DNA of 64,000 bases, taken from positions 38,874,001 through 38,938,000 of the forward strand of contig OX485806.1 in the NCBI GenBank assembly GCA_950295325.1, given 5' to 3'. Under the pieces are notes generated by a model. That model did no database searches. It had not been told where the DNA came from and saw nothing but the letters and a program-made list of their open reading frames with translations. How positions within the stretch are numbered: the first letter of the stretch is position 1; every line of letters starts with the position of its first letter. Below are positions 10,922 to 22,353 of this stretch, piece after piece. The position numbers and the translations under genes are program-made. The DNA is from Polytrichum commune (lineage: Eukaryota; Streptophyta; Polytrichopsida; Polytrichales; Polytrichaceae).

Positions 10922-12247
10922 GTAAAAAAAGACTCCCACAAAATTATTATAAGAAAAAGTCAAACCCCAAGTAAACATTCTAGGAAATGAAGAAGTTGAC
11001 AAACTAGCCAAAAAGTGAGCCAAAGAACCACATATCATACATATTACATTCCACCGTGTAGGACATCAAATACCATTCCAACCTCCATCGAACATGATGG
11101 CTCCATCCTTTACCTAAAAGGATACATAGAACCATAATGCAAAAGTGCCCTCATATCACATGCCACAAACACAATACCCAATGTCAGCAAAATGGCTATC
11201 CTCCAACCATATACACTCAAAATGGACAAAACTCTTATCGGATGCATATTGGATTATTGATGCCCAAATTACACAAGTGCTTAAATTAATGTATGGAAGA
11301 TATCTAGGTATTTATAGAAAGAAAAAAACACGTACTCAAACAAGACATCCCCTCAATGCAACCTCTACACAACCTGACAAAATATTAATTGTCTCCACTT
11401 TACAATCTTATTACAAGAATAAACACATAAATAACCTAAGAACCAACAAACAAAACAAAGTAGTACATGCACTTGCCCACACACTATTAGCCCACCCACA
11501 TACATTGCTTCACACTAATTAACCCTGGCAAATTTGAAGATTGCTCCCTAGATAACCCTATACCCTCATGGTCGCTCCCATGCTCATGCTTCCTCCCACG
11601 GTGCAAATATCCGGCCAAACTATGCTACAATATTTTACCCTATCGGTGCAACACCCACAACCAAAACCCCTTTCTCTCCCAATCCCCACCGAAAAGTCTA
11701 TGTCATAAAATTCACCTATTGTAATGACCGCTCTCTCCCACATAAGCTCTTTCTCACAAACTCAACAAATACGCTATATTACAACCACTCCCAATTCAAA
11801 AAGGTTAGGAAGTGCTATCACCGGCCATCATAACTGCAAGCATTAGAGGCTATCCTTAGGCACATTGTGAAGTACCTCAAAGATCTAAATGTAACCACCC
11901 ATAACATTCATAAACTCATGGAGACCTTCTTACAAATAGCCATTAGATATGTAACACACACTATACTAAACAAACATAAACTTGAGAAAAACACCCACCG
12001 GTCCCACTCGACTAAACCACCCATCACAACCATTAAGATAAATATTGTTACTACAATCCACCTGTTGACAATAAACATCAAGCAACTCCCTACCCTCTTG
12101 TCCACGTGGACGCAGATTGGATTTGGTGAAAGGACATCGCATGTCACTGTTATACACATTAACCTTCTTTGTATTTATTATGGGTATGTGACAAAAGTAG
12201 CACAAAATAAAATAATCACCAACATGAATTTTATAGGAAAAAAATAA
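10922..12247 (+). pseudogene. LINE ORF2 relic: RNase H C-terminus, finger, restriction-like endonuclease
   Basis: Continues the RNase H relic interrupted at 9235. GNEEVDKLAKK (about 10985) is the C-terminal RNase H helix. It is followed by LKLMYGRYLG (about 11280), a decayed finger with NLRTN(K)QNK, IKFTYCNDR (about 11715, the nuclease strand) and a tail (NIHKLMETFLQIAIRY, about 11905) matching the end of the full LINE. Frameshifts and stops are frequent. It shows that the RNase H-finger-nuclease order is a family trait. Confidence 0.7.
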
Positions 12248-12249
12248 TT

Positions 12250-13299
12250 ATTGTGACCCACACTAATTTTCTACTAGAAGTTTAGCGTGGTTTGAAAATT
12301 AATGTGGCTCATATTGTTTCTCAATATGAAAATTCGCATAGGCTCTAGAAAATTACTATGACCCACGGTAATAGGACTATTTAATGTAATTCCGATGTCA
12401 AATTAACTCTAGAGGTAAATTGCGGATTGCACGCTATTTAGGGTTTTCATGTTGGACAACGAATGAGAGGGCTGGGGTGAACCAACCCGCACATTGGTTC
12501 CTTGGAGGCAAGGGTTGAAACATCCAATAAGGAACACGTGTATGGGTTGGTTCGCCCAAATCTAAGGGCCAAGTTCCGTGTACCAGACCTGGTCCATTTT
12601 TTAAGTGGGTGAGAAACGGGTGACATCATCCAAAAAATGGGTGATGTCACCCATTTAATGGATGGGTACTTCTATGTGGGGTGCTAGTTTATTTCAATTT
12701 CCTACTTTCTCACCAAATTTGGTGAGTAATAAGATATCACACCTTATGAAGGTGACCGGTAATGAAGGTCATCATCATTTAACTTTTGGTATTTGATTTG
12801 CTCATGATTTTTTGTATATTTATAGAATGAATTACAAATTATGTGTTATTGGTGTTCATAGGTTGGTACCAATGTCATCTATGCAAATATATAAATATTT
12901 ATATATTTTACTTTCAGTTGAAATCATGATTTTATGTTGTTTATAAGTGATTTTTGATACATTTGAATAGTCTTTGATTTTTTTTATTAAACCCGACACT
13001 TACTATCACATTACATTTTATATATGTATTTTTTTTATTATTAATATCCGAATTCTCGAAAACATCATATAATAAATGTTCCCACGAATTCACTTTAGTT
13101 CACGATGAGAACCCCTACAATATAAAATATAATCATCTTCTATTTCTTCTTTCCTTTTCACTTGAATAATAACTAAATGATTGTTCATGCATTAATAAAC
13201 TCAAGAGAGTAATAAGTAATCCTAATATTGCATCACACTTGCAAAATCTCATGTAGGTGATTGATGTGTACCTTGCGCTTCACTAAAGAATGCCACTAT
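12250..13299. other. Intergenic: fold-back repeats and hairpins
   Basis: 12250-12400 belongs to a dispersed fold-back family (ACTAATTTTCTA.TAGAA... with TGTGGCCCAC motifs) seen again near 35735, 46015 and 62230-62540. 12474-12560 is an inverted pair around GTGAACCAACCC/GGGTTGGTTCGCC. 12618-12652 is a clean hairpin (GGGTGACATCA with TGATGTCACCC). The rest is AT-rich without genes. Confidence 0.5.
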
Positions 13300-13545
13300 A
13301 CCGCAAGGAGCCCTAGGGGTACCCCTCAAAAGAAAGTACTTGAAGAACAATATGGCCTTTAGTACCCAAGGTGACCGGACGGCCCAATCACCAGAGCTTT
13401 CTAACCAGCACATGTCCTTCTTTTGACCGTTAGGACGGCCTGTCCTTTGGCACCCGTCCTTACACAACGTACAATGCATGACACCCATCCATGTGGGGTA
13501 CCAGTCGTTGGGTGAGGGGGATGGGCACATGGCACCACCCTTTTC
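13300..13545 (-). repeat. Dispersed repeat C (inverted relative of 16403-16880)
   Basis: Reverse complement matches 16403-16438 plus 16658-16880: shared landmarks are GGTGGTGCCATGTGCCC, ACATGGATGGGTGTC and AGAAGGACATGTGCT. In this copy the two halves are contiguous. That shows the 219 bp at 16439-16657 in the other copy are an insertion. Confidence 0.8.
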
Positions 13546-13890
13546 CCAGCCACCCAGAGTCCAGGGAGTTTTGTAGAGAACGGATAATTTCCTAGCTCCT
13601 AGGAGGTGGCTTGGATTTTTTCAAATTTTACCCGAAAGTGGGCCTGGAGTAGATTTTATCGGGCGACGTCCCCCATTTCCTAATGTATTTAGGCAATTAA
13701 CCGACATTTCCTTTTTCATTTATCCAATTTCCTAAATGTCTAAAATAGGGCCGGTTTTGTATTTTGGTGGTGGATGTTTATTCCCTCCCCATTCCCCCCC
13801 CCCTTTAAGTTTCATTATCATACATTTTTATTTTTATTTTCAAGTGTTTAGGGTTAAAGAATGTCGGCATTCACTCTCTATTTTTTTTGT

Positions 13891-14354
13891 TTAAATAATA
13901 TCCTTAGTAGGAGTTGAAATTGGCAAAGCCCCTACCATCTTAGGGCCAAGGATGTAGCCTTCAGACAATACAAGATCCACAAAGGGTCCAAGTATTTTCT
14001 AGAGGTTACTTAGTATTGAAAGTTATGAAATTTGCGTACCATTGCCATTAGTATCAACCGCCCCAAACGAACAAGATTCATCACTCACACTCGGCGTATT
14101 AGGAGAACTCAGATAAGAAGAGGGATTAACATACAGAAAACGATACTTGCTATCATTCTTCCAAAGCGGGACAACGCCATTGATAATGTCACCTATCCCC
14201 TCATTTGGCCCTTCCAAGGCAATTTGCAGCATTGCCTCGAGCTTCTTACTCCAACACTCACAAAGATGCAAACTCACTTGATCACTCAACCGATTCAACT
14301 TCAACACTCGGACAACCCTAAACCCTAAAGCCAACAAGCCAACGGTAACTCCAA
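13891..14354 (-). other. Exon-like coding pieces of an unrecognised gene or captured gene fragment
   Basis: On the minus strand, 14040-14354 is open for 105 codons. It begins after an acceptor-like TTTTTTTAATACTATGCACAG with a hydrophobic stretch (VGVTVGLLALGF) and ends at a possible GT donor. 13891-13998 starts after CTCTAG, encodes about 35 residues (ILGPFVDLVLSEGYILGPKM...) and ends in TAA. The pieces look coding (balanced composition, no stops). However, the implied 41-nt intron is very short and the phases do not match, so a frameshifted pseudogene is equally possible. I do not recognise the protein. It lies between repeat C (13300-13545) and a terminal repeat fragment (14627-14690), so transposon capture is conceivable. 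Confidence 0.25.
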
Positions 14355-14626
14355 CTGTGCATAGTATTAAAAAAATTACCTACAAAGTATATGTCCAGTC
14401 GGCGGGCCACCATGAAAAATGCCTTTCAATCAGTAATTTGCCATGGATACTCCTAGGGCAACTTGCCTAAATGCCGACACTTTTTCTTCTTCTAATCGTC
14501 CCATTTCCAAAATCCTTGAATTTTCTTCGAGAACTCCTTCCTAAACATTTCTATTTCATTCGGAGATTCTCAAACTCAACCAGCTAGCTTAAAACTAACT
14601 GCTGGCACTCTCCGTTTAATACACCC

Positions 14627-14690
14627 GCCCAACACCCATTTATTTTTCAAAAAATGGACCGGGACCGGGACCGGTTCATGGAACCTCTCC
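14627..14690 (-). repeat. Fragment of dispersed repeat A (inverted copy of 16353-16402)
   Basis: The stretch CATTTATTTTTCAAAAAATGG...GGTTCATGGAACCTC is the reverse complement, imperfect, of the left end of the composite element at 16353. A related piece is at about 12565-12620. A slippage-prone poly-C run (about 14698-14714) follows. Confidence 0.55.
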
Positions 14691-14714
14691 CCCCGCCCCC
14701 CCCCCCCCCCCCCC

Positions 14715-16340
14715 GCGCCCCCTTTTGTTATATAGGTACGCTTTGTATACATACGAGGATTCCTTCCCTCTCCCCGGTTTGCCTAGGGTAAAAAGAATTC
14801 ATCCAATTCCCTAAAATTCTATTCACCTACCCCACCCTTTTCTAAGGAGCCACATCGGGGGCCGACCAGACAATAATAATATATGCAGTCCACAGGAAAC
14901 ACGTTTAACGGCTGCTCCTCCTGCACGCTGCAGGATCCACTGCATGCGCACCTCACCCACTAGCATTGATGACGTGGAAGTTACGAGCTCACCAATCATA
15001 TGCGCACACGTGCTGTCGTCGAATCTTGGTCGATACGGACAGTGACACCTGGCACCAGAGGAAAGGTAGCTAGGGTAATATTAATTAAGGTAGGAAAGGA
15101 TCACAGGGTGGCGGCTGCCAGTCCCCGGAAGCCTGGAGAAAAGATCATGCCCGGGCTGCACTGTGTATTCATAATTAATAAGGGTCATATAAGGCCGAAA
15201 AGCAATCACCAAGTGCATTAATAAGGACCAAGGAAGACGGGCCCATGTGGCGCAACAAAGTGGAGGCTAGGCGTGCCACAACGGCCCATAAAGGTAGTGT
15301 AACAACAACGACCAAAGTAAACACATACCTAATAATAATATGGGATAACCCACCAAAAATCATCTAACCAACGACCATCCCCACCCCACCGACCAAGGAC
15401 AACTCCCCAAAGCACTGAGAAACAAACCAAAGGGACCGACAACTCACAACCATCGTTGTTTCCAATGCCAAGCGAGCGACTGCTCTTACCAACACCCCTT
15501 ATGACCATCGCCTTTTGGGAATGGAGCCGTGAGGACTTCGGATGACTTGGATTGTGATGGCAGGGTGTTCGACCACGAACAATGACCTCGTTGTGTATGT
15601 GTATGTGAAGATGGCTTGGGCTAGGGTGCTTAAGTTGGTTAGGATGAGTGGCGACTTAGTTGAGGCCCTGCTCAAAGGGACATCCGTGTAGTGTTTATGG
15701 ACGTATAGGAATTCGTGTAGTTGCCATATTACTTCCTCATCCGTTCTTTGATATGCTCTCTTCTGTTTTTGTGATTTTTTGCAACACAAAGTGGGACTGG
15801 TAGTTGTTTCTCAACTAATGAGAATTTAGGAAGCAATGGTCATGGTCATTGGTCACTAGTGTAAACAAGCCCTCGCATGCATTTCAACTTGAAGTGCACC
15901 ATAATAAATGCATTTCCAAAGTACTTTTACTTTTCCATAGCCCTTCACACAAGTACATTTACTTGTACTCGGTGTTTATAAAAATCATGCAAGTACATGC
16001 AACATTTTATTGGAATTGTCTTACCAAGTTATACCCCACATCATTTGCGATGCATCATTTGAAATCACTCATCATGATGTTTTAATGGGATAGGGCTGCA
16101 ATAGTATTTCATTTAGGTGTTTCCTTAGGGTGGGATATGCATTGTTCTTGAATGTGGTCTTGTTTCTATATGCATGGGCCTTTGGGTGGCCTCAACTACT
16201 AGATTGAAGTGTATTATATATATATAGTTGTTGAATATGAGCATGTATCTTGCGTTACAAGTGATGTTTTTGGTCCAAAAATAACTTTTCTAACAAAAAT
16301 AGGCAAAAATAAACACCCTCTTAACACACATATATACCAC
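14715..16340. other. Intergenic, no supported gene
   Basis: ORFs of 60-104 codons occur on both strands but show no domain I can name. 14880-15180 is GC-richer with CACGTG and ACACGTG boxes and could be promoter-like; this is weak. Confidence 0.3.
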
Positions 16341-16352
16341 AAAATATACCAA

Positions 16353-16890
16353 GGGCGAGGTTCCATGTACCGGTCCCAATCCACTTTTTGAAAAATAAAA
16401 TGAGTGGGCGGGTGGGGAAAGGGTGGTGCCATGTGCCCTATGTCCGGGATGAACCGGCGGTTAGTTACAAATGAACTGGTTGAGTTTGACAAATAACCTG
16501 CTGAAGTTGGAGACTTTAGGAGAACCACCGATCATTTTAGGGGAATCTATAGAATATACCTCAAATGAATAAATCAAGACCGGAAGATGCCACCGGTTGG
16601 TTTTAGAATCACTAGGATCTTGACCGACTATCCCCAAAAACTCCCCGGGCACTACAGGTGCCCATCCCCCTCATCCAAGGACCAGTACCCCACATGGATG
16701 GGTGTCCCACATTGCCACTGTGCAAGGACAGGCGGCAAAGGACGGGCCATCCTAATGATCAAGAGAAGGACATGTGCTAGTTAGAGAGCTCTAGTGACCG
16801 GACCGGTTGGTGACCTTGGGTACGTAGACCCTTGGGTACTAAAAGCCATATTATTCTCCAAGTCCTTTCTTATGAGTTCTTTCAAGTACT
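16353..16890 (+). repeat. Composite dispersed repeat (A + C) interrupted by repeat B
   Basis: The order is A (16353-16438), repeat B (16439-16657), C (16658-16880). A and C are contiguous in the inverted relative at 13300-13545. ORFs across the region are not supported as genes. Confidence 0.7.
16433..16663 (-). mobile_element. Short mobile repeat B, 219 bp, 6-bp TSD GTGCCC
   Basis: 16439-16657 interrupts repeat A/C and is flanked by GTGCCC on both sides (16433-16438, 16658-16663). The empty site is visible at about 13520. Family hallmarks on the minus strand are CTAGTG, then CAAGTC/CCAACCGGTT, TATATTCTATAGATTCC and AACCGGTTATTTCTCAAAC. Relatives: 18915-19115 (minus), 28850-29090, 37165-37365 and 45285-45470 (plus). 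There are no terminal inverted repeats or poly-A. It could be SINE-like or another small element; class unknown. Confidence 0.65.
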
Positions 16891-16899
16891 AAGTGCCCA

Positions 16900-18914
16900 C
16901 CCCGATTACCAATTACAAAAGCTTATGAAATCCAATTGAACTAGACTCACACTTGAGAAGAAGCTTTTTGACAATTTGTTGCATGAAAAATTAACTTAAG
17001 TAAGGTTGATTCATGTTATAATGGAAACGTGATTTAATTTGAATCCTAAAGGTCTCATACTACTTGATAAACATGCGTCTCATATTGTTTAGGTTGGGCT
17101 TTCTTAGTAATTTGATGTTGGGTTAGCTTCAAAGACCCCAAGTTAGTTGAATGGGACACATTACCTATAGAAGACATTTATTATTAACATGCATGGATGA
17201 GAGGTACGCTGTATCCGATGATTTCCTCTCATTATGAAATTGTCAAGGGCATTTTTTAGGATTAACCTTCTTGAAAGGGAAGTTATGCTTTGATGAGCTT
17301 TGCAAACTTCAGAATATAATGCAAAGTCCATGCCAATGCATGCAACGGCATAAGATTCTACATATGATCTTATATCAATAAACAAATTTTGCAAGTGTCG
17401 AGGCATTGAATGTGATAAAGTGAACATAGTAAGCCGACATGAACATGCAACCAATCATATTGAAGTTGATACTTATTGCATTTTTAACTTCCCCCTTGGA
17501 CTTGGTGTGAGAATGTTTTTCCTCTTGAGAAAGTTAAAACAATCCCATCTCATGAAATGCTTATGATATATGAACATTGTTGGGATTGAAAATATTGTTT
17601 CCTTTCATTATGACCACGACCACAAACCCCTCCCCCCCCCCCCCCCCGCCCAAAAAAAAAAGGAAAAAAATTCAAAAGTTGCTCCTTTTGTGGGGCCACA
17701 TGCAACCTTCAGCAAGACTCTCCATCAACAACAAGTGGAAATCACCCAAATACGGGAACATTGTTGCATGATTTGAGGGGTTTTCTAGTAAATGCACACA
17801 TTGATACAATATTGCTAGACATGTAGTATTGTACAATAGCAGTGTCAACGTAGAGTGTATTCACCTTATGTTTAGAGACCTACAACCTAGTGAACGGATT
17901 CTCAAAAGAAGTTGCCATGTATGCTATCTCTTAGTGATTTGCCCATGCAACTCATAGACTACATTATTATATGTTAAAGGAATGAGATGAGGTTGCCTTG
18001 ATACAGGGCTTGAAGTTGCTTGCACATTATGCTACCCGTAACACATGCTCCTTGTGACTATGGTTCCTTTACATGGATTGGGCTTGGTTCCTCTTTGCAA
18101 TTCAATTGATTTCAAATCTAGGAATTTCAAGGTCATGGGACTAGAAGTGCTTCAAGGCTAAGTCAAAAATACTAATCTCCTAGATTAATGGAGTGCAGTG
18201 CCTTATGTGAGATAAGGACTAATATCAAGTTGGTAGCAAACATGAGACTACGCAATTCTACATTTTAAAATAGGAAAGTAAACCTCTCTCTAATAAGTCA
18301 TAAAAGGAGCATTCTAACACAGAAGTATGCCTCATTTTCGACTTTGTTATATGAGCAAGCGTGACACAATATGTAATCTGTAGGGATTGAGATTGGCATT
18401 GGGATTGGGATTGGCAATGCAATTGTTGTGTTGGGATAAAATGTCATACAAGGAGTTAGTTTTTTTAAAATGTTATTGTAGTGTGCACCAATACTGGAAT
18501 TACTGTGGATGGGAATGAGACATAACTGTGGGACATTATCCTAGAGAATTCATTTCATATTAACTACTGTTGTTTCCCAATTTGACATCTGATTGCTGAA
18601 AAAGTACCACTTTTGGCAAGGTGTGACATGCTTGCTTGGGGGCCCAGCCTGCGTCCCCTCAAAGTCGGTGTGCTCTTTTCTTTTGGTTTAATTAATTCTT
18701 GGTACTGGCTGATTGACTTTCTGTCTCAAAAGAAAAGCAAAGAAAAGGATTGGCCACGTGAATCTTGACTTGATAGTTTCATGTTTGTATAAATGTTCTG
18801 CAATCACATCAAAAAACCTGCAGGACAGTTTGAACGAATTCTCCCATGCAATTCCCACAGCACAGCACATTGACTGAAGCTTTGTCCTTATGGAGGAGAA
18901 AGGACACTTGAGAC
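16900..18914. other. Intergenic, no supported gene
   Basis: AT-rich with short ORFs only. A poly-C run lies near 17631-17647. No element boundaries supported. Confidence 0.35.
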
Positions 18915-19115
18915 CAAGGAACGGATGAACCGATTGTGTTTGAGAAATAACCGGTGGAAGTTCAAGACTTCAGGAAAATCACTGTACACTCTAAAGGGAT
19001 CTATGAAATATACCTCAAGTTAGTAAAGGAAAACCGAAAGATCACAACATGTAACCGGTTAGACTTGGAAACACAAGGATTTTGAACGATTATGCCCAGA
19101 AATCTCCCCGGACAC
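18915..19115 (-). repeat. Copy of dispersed repeat B
   Basis: Shares with 16439-16657 the order AACCGGTT, TTGGAAACACAAGGAT and CTCCCCGG...CTGCTTG, plus GTTTGAGAAATAACCGG at the left. Divergent, without visible duplications. Confidence 0.65.
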
Positions 19116-19117
19116 TG

Positions 19118-19347
19118 CTTGAAACAGGTTGACAGGATTTTCTGAAATAGTCACTATTTTGATGGTACGAGGAATAGAAATAACAAGATCCCCAGAGTGT
19201 CCAGACACTTTGAAGGACTCGCATGTTAAGTGTACTGTTGAGCAAATTCCAGTAAACCCATCAGAAGGGGCACCCTTGACAGAAATCTGCAAGCACTTGA
19301 GGGGCTGATGAATTCCAGAACCCAATCTTTTGTGTGGAGTACTCATG
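19118..19347 (-). other. Exon-like ORF, unrecognised
   Basis: On the minus strand, after an acceptor-like CAATCTGCTATCAG, a frame opens with MSTPHKRLGSGIHQPLKC and stays open for more than 75 codons with balanced composition. The 3' end runs into repeat B, so a donor cannot be fixed. No domain recognised. It lies in a GC-balanced zone (18.6-21.7 kb) unlike the surrounding A/T-rich repeats. Confidence 0.22.
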
Positions 19348-19399
19348 CTGATAGCAGATTGATAAAATGTAAGATGGTACAAGCAAAATAAACCCCAGG

Positions 19400-20026
19400 T
19401 TTTCAAATAATAACTATGGCAGCCGAATATACTTCAAATGCGACCATAGCCCTGTGCACACTTCAATTCAAATAGGATGAGAGGTGGACACTGACAAAAT
19501 GCAACGTAGATGAACCACGACGAGAGAATATTCTACACAACTCTGTTAAACCGGTGGGGTGACAATGAAATACATTTATAAGAACGTAGGTAACTTATAT
19601 TCAGTGCCTTCAGTTGTTCATAAACAAACAATACACAGACATTACTACGGAAGTGCACCCTGTATAGACAGATACAATCAAGGTTGCTTATTCTGATCAA
19701 TATCTAAATAAAAGTGCTTGAATGGTTTCACTGCAACTCTGATTCCAGTTCGAGAATGTTTGAAAGAGGAGGACATAAGTTCATGGCCAAATAGGGAAAA
19801 CGAAGCATATAACGAACGTTGCATCACTCTCAGCCAATCATATTCGTATGAAGTTTGGAACGACCTACAAGGATATCTAGCGCTTCAGAGCACGGTTTTG
19901 GCCTACTGGCCATAGCCGGCATAGAAAAGTCGTGGCCACTAGAGCAAGAATGGTCTCCATATTCGGTGCAGGGACCTGGTGTATGCTGAATACTTGAGGA
20001 TAATGTTAAGGACGAAGATATTGCAT
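19400..20026. other. No feature seen
   Basis: GC-balanced sequence next to exon-like blocks; could be untranslated or intronic sequence of the candidate minus-strand gene. Nothing specific identified. Confidence 0.25.
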
Positions 20027-21183
20027 TCACTGATCGTGGGCGCGGAGGTGAATTTCCTCGGCGGGTGAGGGAATCGGTGGCAAAATCATATTCGCTCTAG
20101 GTTCAGGAAAAACGTCAAGAAGACCACAGACGAAGTCTTCCCCTTCGTGTTGAGCAGCATTCGGTGGTCCGAGTCCATTGGCATCAGCTACATGATCCAC
20201 TACATTGCCACGGTTCGCGTCTGCCGGTATCTCTTCACCGCAAACTCTGCAGTGCTAGGAGTTTCACAAATTCAGAGAGCGAGGAATCAATCCTGGAGGC
20301 AGGACAAGGAAATGCGGGTTTAGGAAGTCTTGAAACACAAACAAAGAAGTGAATACCTCACCTTTTTCTCCCAGAGACATCCACAAGCGGTGCCCGACGT
20401 CTTTTTCCTGGTACAGTCGAGCTAGAACGCCTTGGCTTTCGCCTACCCCGTCCATGGCCGCGCCTTCCTCTGGAAAATAGGGTGCCGCGCGAGTCAGCAA
20501 TGTGTCATCCAAAGTTTTCCTCTTGACCCCTATAACGCTTTGAGCATGTCCAATGTACTAGTTGTGTATACTCTCTTTACCTTGGACAGTGTGAAATCTT
20601 CCTCAAACTCTTTCCAAGCTAGTTTGTGTCCAGGTGTCAACAAGACTAACCTTTGCAAGACAACAACCTTTCACTATCTACCAAAAAGTCACATCAAAAT
20701 CTGCATTCAAGTTGTACAATTTCAAAATACCGTATGTAATAGAGACCTAAAACGGGCTCCAAAAGTGACAATACATAATACACTCACTTCTCCTTCGCCT
20801 CCGCCGAGGCCATCTCCATTGCTGAAAGCTCCAGGGTTCTGGTTGGAAAGTATGGAGCGGCAGGTTCCGCCTGAAGAAAATCACCTCACAAATTGGAGTA
20901 CTGTAAGTTTCAGATGCACAGTCAAATCTCCAACCACAACTTTCCACAGATTGAAAGTGGTGCAAAAATCCTAAGAGATACTAACGAGGATCAAGCACCA
21001 AATGCAGCATTAATCTTCAAAACACTCGCAATGATTATGGCGGCCTCGCAATTTACTTCCGAAACAATGTGGAGAGATATAGAGCACAATAGCTGATATG
21101 CCACGGTTTCGGGAGCATATAAACCCTCCGAAGACCACATTAGAAAATCCCTCACTGCTCTCTAAACGACAAAAAATCTTCAT
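20027..21183 (-). CDS. Candidate spliced host gene, unrecognised product
   Basis: Minus-strand exon-like blocks, in transcription order: (1) 21183 downward, ATG-initiated MKIFCRLESSEGF..., with a possible donor near 21058; (2) 20788-20870, flanked by a textbook acceptor (GTGATTTTCTTCAG) and donor (GTGAGT), encoding AEPAAPYFPTRTLELS...; (3) about 20362-20519, encoding TLDDTLLTRAAPYFPEE..., with donor GTGAGG; (4) 20027-20246, after CTGCAG, encoding VCGEEIPADANRGNVVD... and ending in TGA. Blocks 2 and 3 can be joined in frame; the phase between 3 and 4 is unresolved, so an exon may be missing. A TATA-like TTTAAATA lies on the minus strand near 21550. Part of block 4 resembles the ORF at 60507-60860. 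I do not recognise the protein; it may be acidic and soluble. Confidence 0.3.
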
Positions 21184-21866
21184 GGCAGACGAAATCCCAC
21201 TTGCCTCCACAACTTCAGTGGGGTATAAATCTCAACAGAGATCCAGCCAAGGTCGGATTAGGTCAAAATGGTCAAAGGAGGAAGACGTATGGAAGTGCTC
21301 TACCACACAGAAAACTACGCCCCTACAATGGAGGAATTGCTCAAGCATGGAGCGAAAACCCCCAAACCACACGACTCGACTCTTGTCGCTCAACCTCGCA
21401 CACATCCAGCAAGATATACGAACCACATGTGGTACGTAGAAGATTCAGAAGAGAGCAGCGAATACTGTACCCCTACAGTGTGTCGATCAACCCTGCCTTT
21501 CGATCAAACACTCCAAAGCTCAAAGCGACGAGAGAAAATCGAAACACGGTATTTAAACGAAATAAGAGTTGGACTGGCCGATGCGATGACGTGACGAGGT
21601 CCTTGCCGGGACCTCTTGGAAATTGCTATTGTATTGGGGTGGTGGCGTCGGAGACACATATAGAAAGAGTATTTCAAGGGACGTGAGAGCGGGCTAATGT
21701 ACCAGTTACTGTACGGAGGTCTTCCTCGCCGTAATTATCGCTACCGACACTATACTAGCTAGGGTGGAGGCGCCCCTAATCACTTAATTAATTAAGAGAT
21801 TCTGCGTCAAGTTTGTGGAAGCATAATGAACGCAGTGCAGTTTTCCCTCGTGGAAGGTAGGCTGAG

Positions 21867-22353
21867 GGGCCACTGCACACACGAGACTGAGAGCCCGTGA
21901 CACTCTCATTGGTGGAAAAGGCGGAGCCGGTCCCAGTTCGCTTCCCACTACGCTTGAGGGACCAATGGAGTATGTGAATGCAAGATGGATGTAAAAGCCT
22001 ACATGGACTCCTACATGGCATCCAAATGGATCACGTTTCATGGTTACTTGGACTATTTTCAAAAACCGTCTCTTGGAGGAAGGCCTAACACAAAACCGGG
22101 AGACCATGGCGCTCCGAATGCTCACAACCATTGGTTTATTATATTTTATCATGTGGGAGGACTCCGCATGAATAGAGGTTCATTGAAATAGCATTTGGTT
22201 GAGGACCCGGTCATGTATGTCTTCACACTACACTTGAGGATCCGTGACCACACTGCATGATTTCGGAAGTGCCTTGGGACGGCCGTGGGACGATTTCTTT
22301 TGGGCTCTCACAATTTCATGGTCACGGTTCTTGGCTCGTGTGTGAAGTGGCCC
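21867..22353. mobile_element. PIF/Harbinger-like MITE (GGGCCACT family), copy 1
   Basis: The left end is GGGCCACTGCACACACGAG; the right end is its inverse CTCGTGTGTGAAGTGGCCC. The interior matches the 36101-36599 element in reverse orientation. The 3-bp flanks (GAG and TTG) do not agree, so the target duplication has decayed or the ends are off by a base. Minus-strand ORFs through it are not genes. Confidence 0.75.

Noticed and set aside
14880-15060. Promoter with CACGTG boxes
   Set aside because: E/G-box motifs alone are too common, and no downstream gene could be supported.
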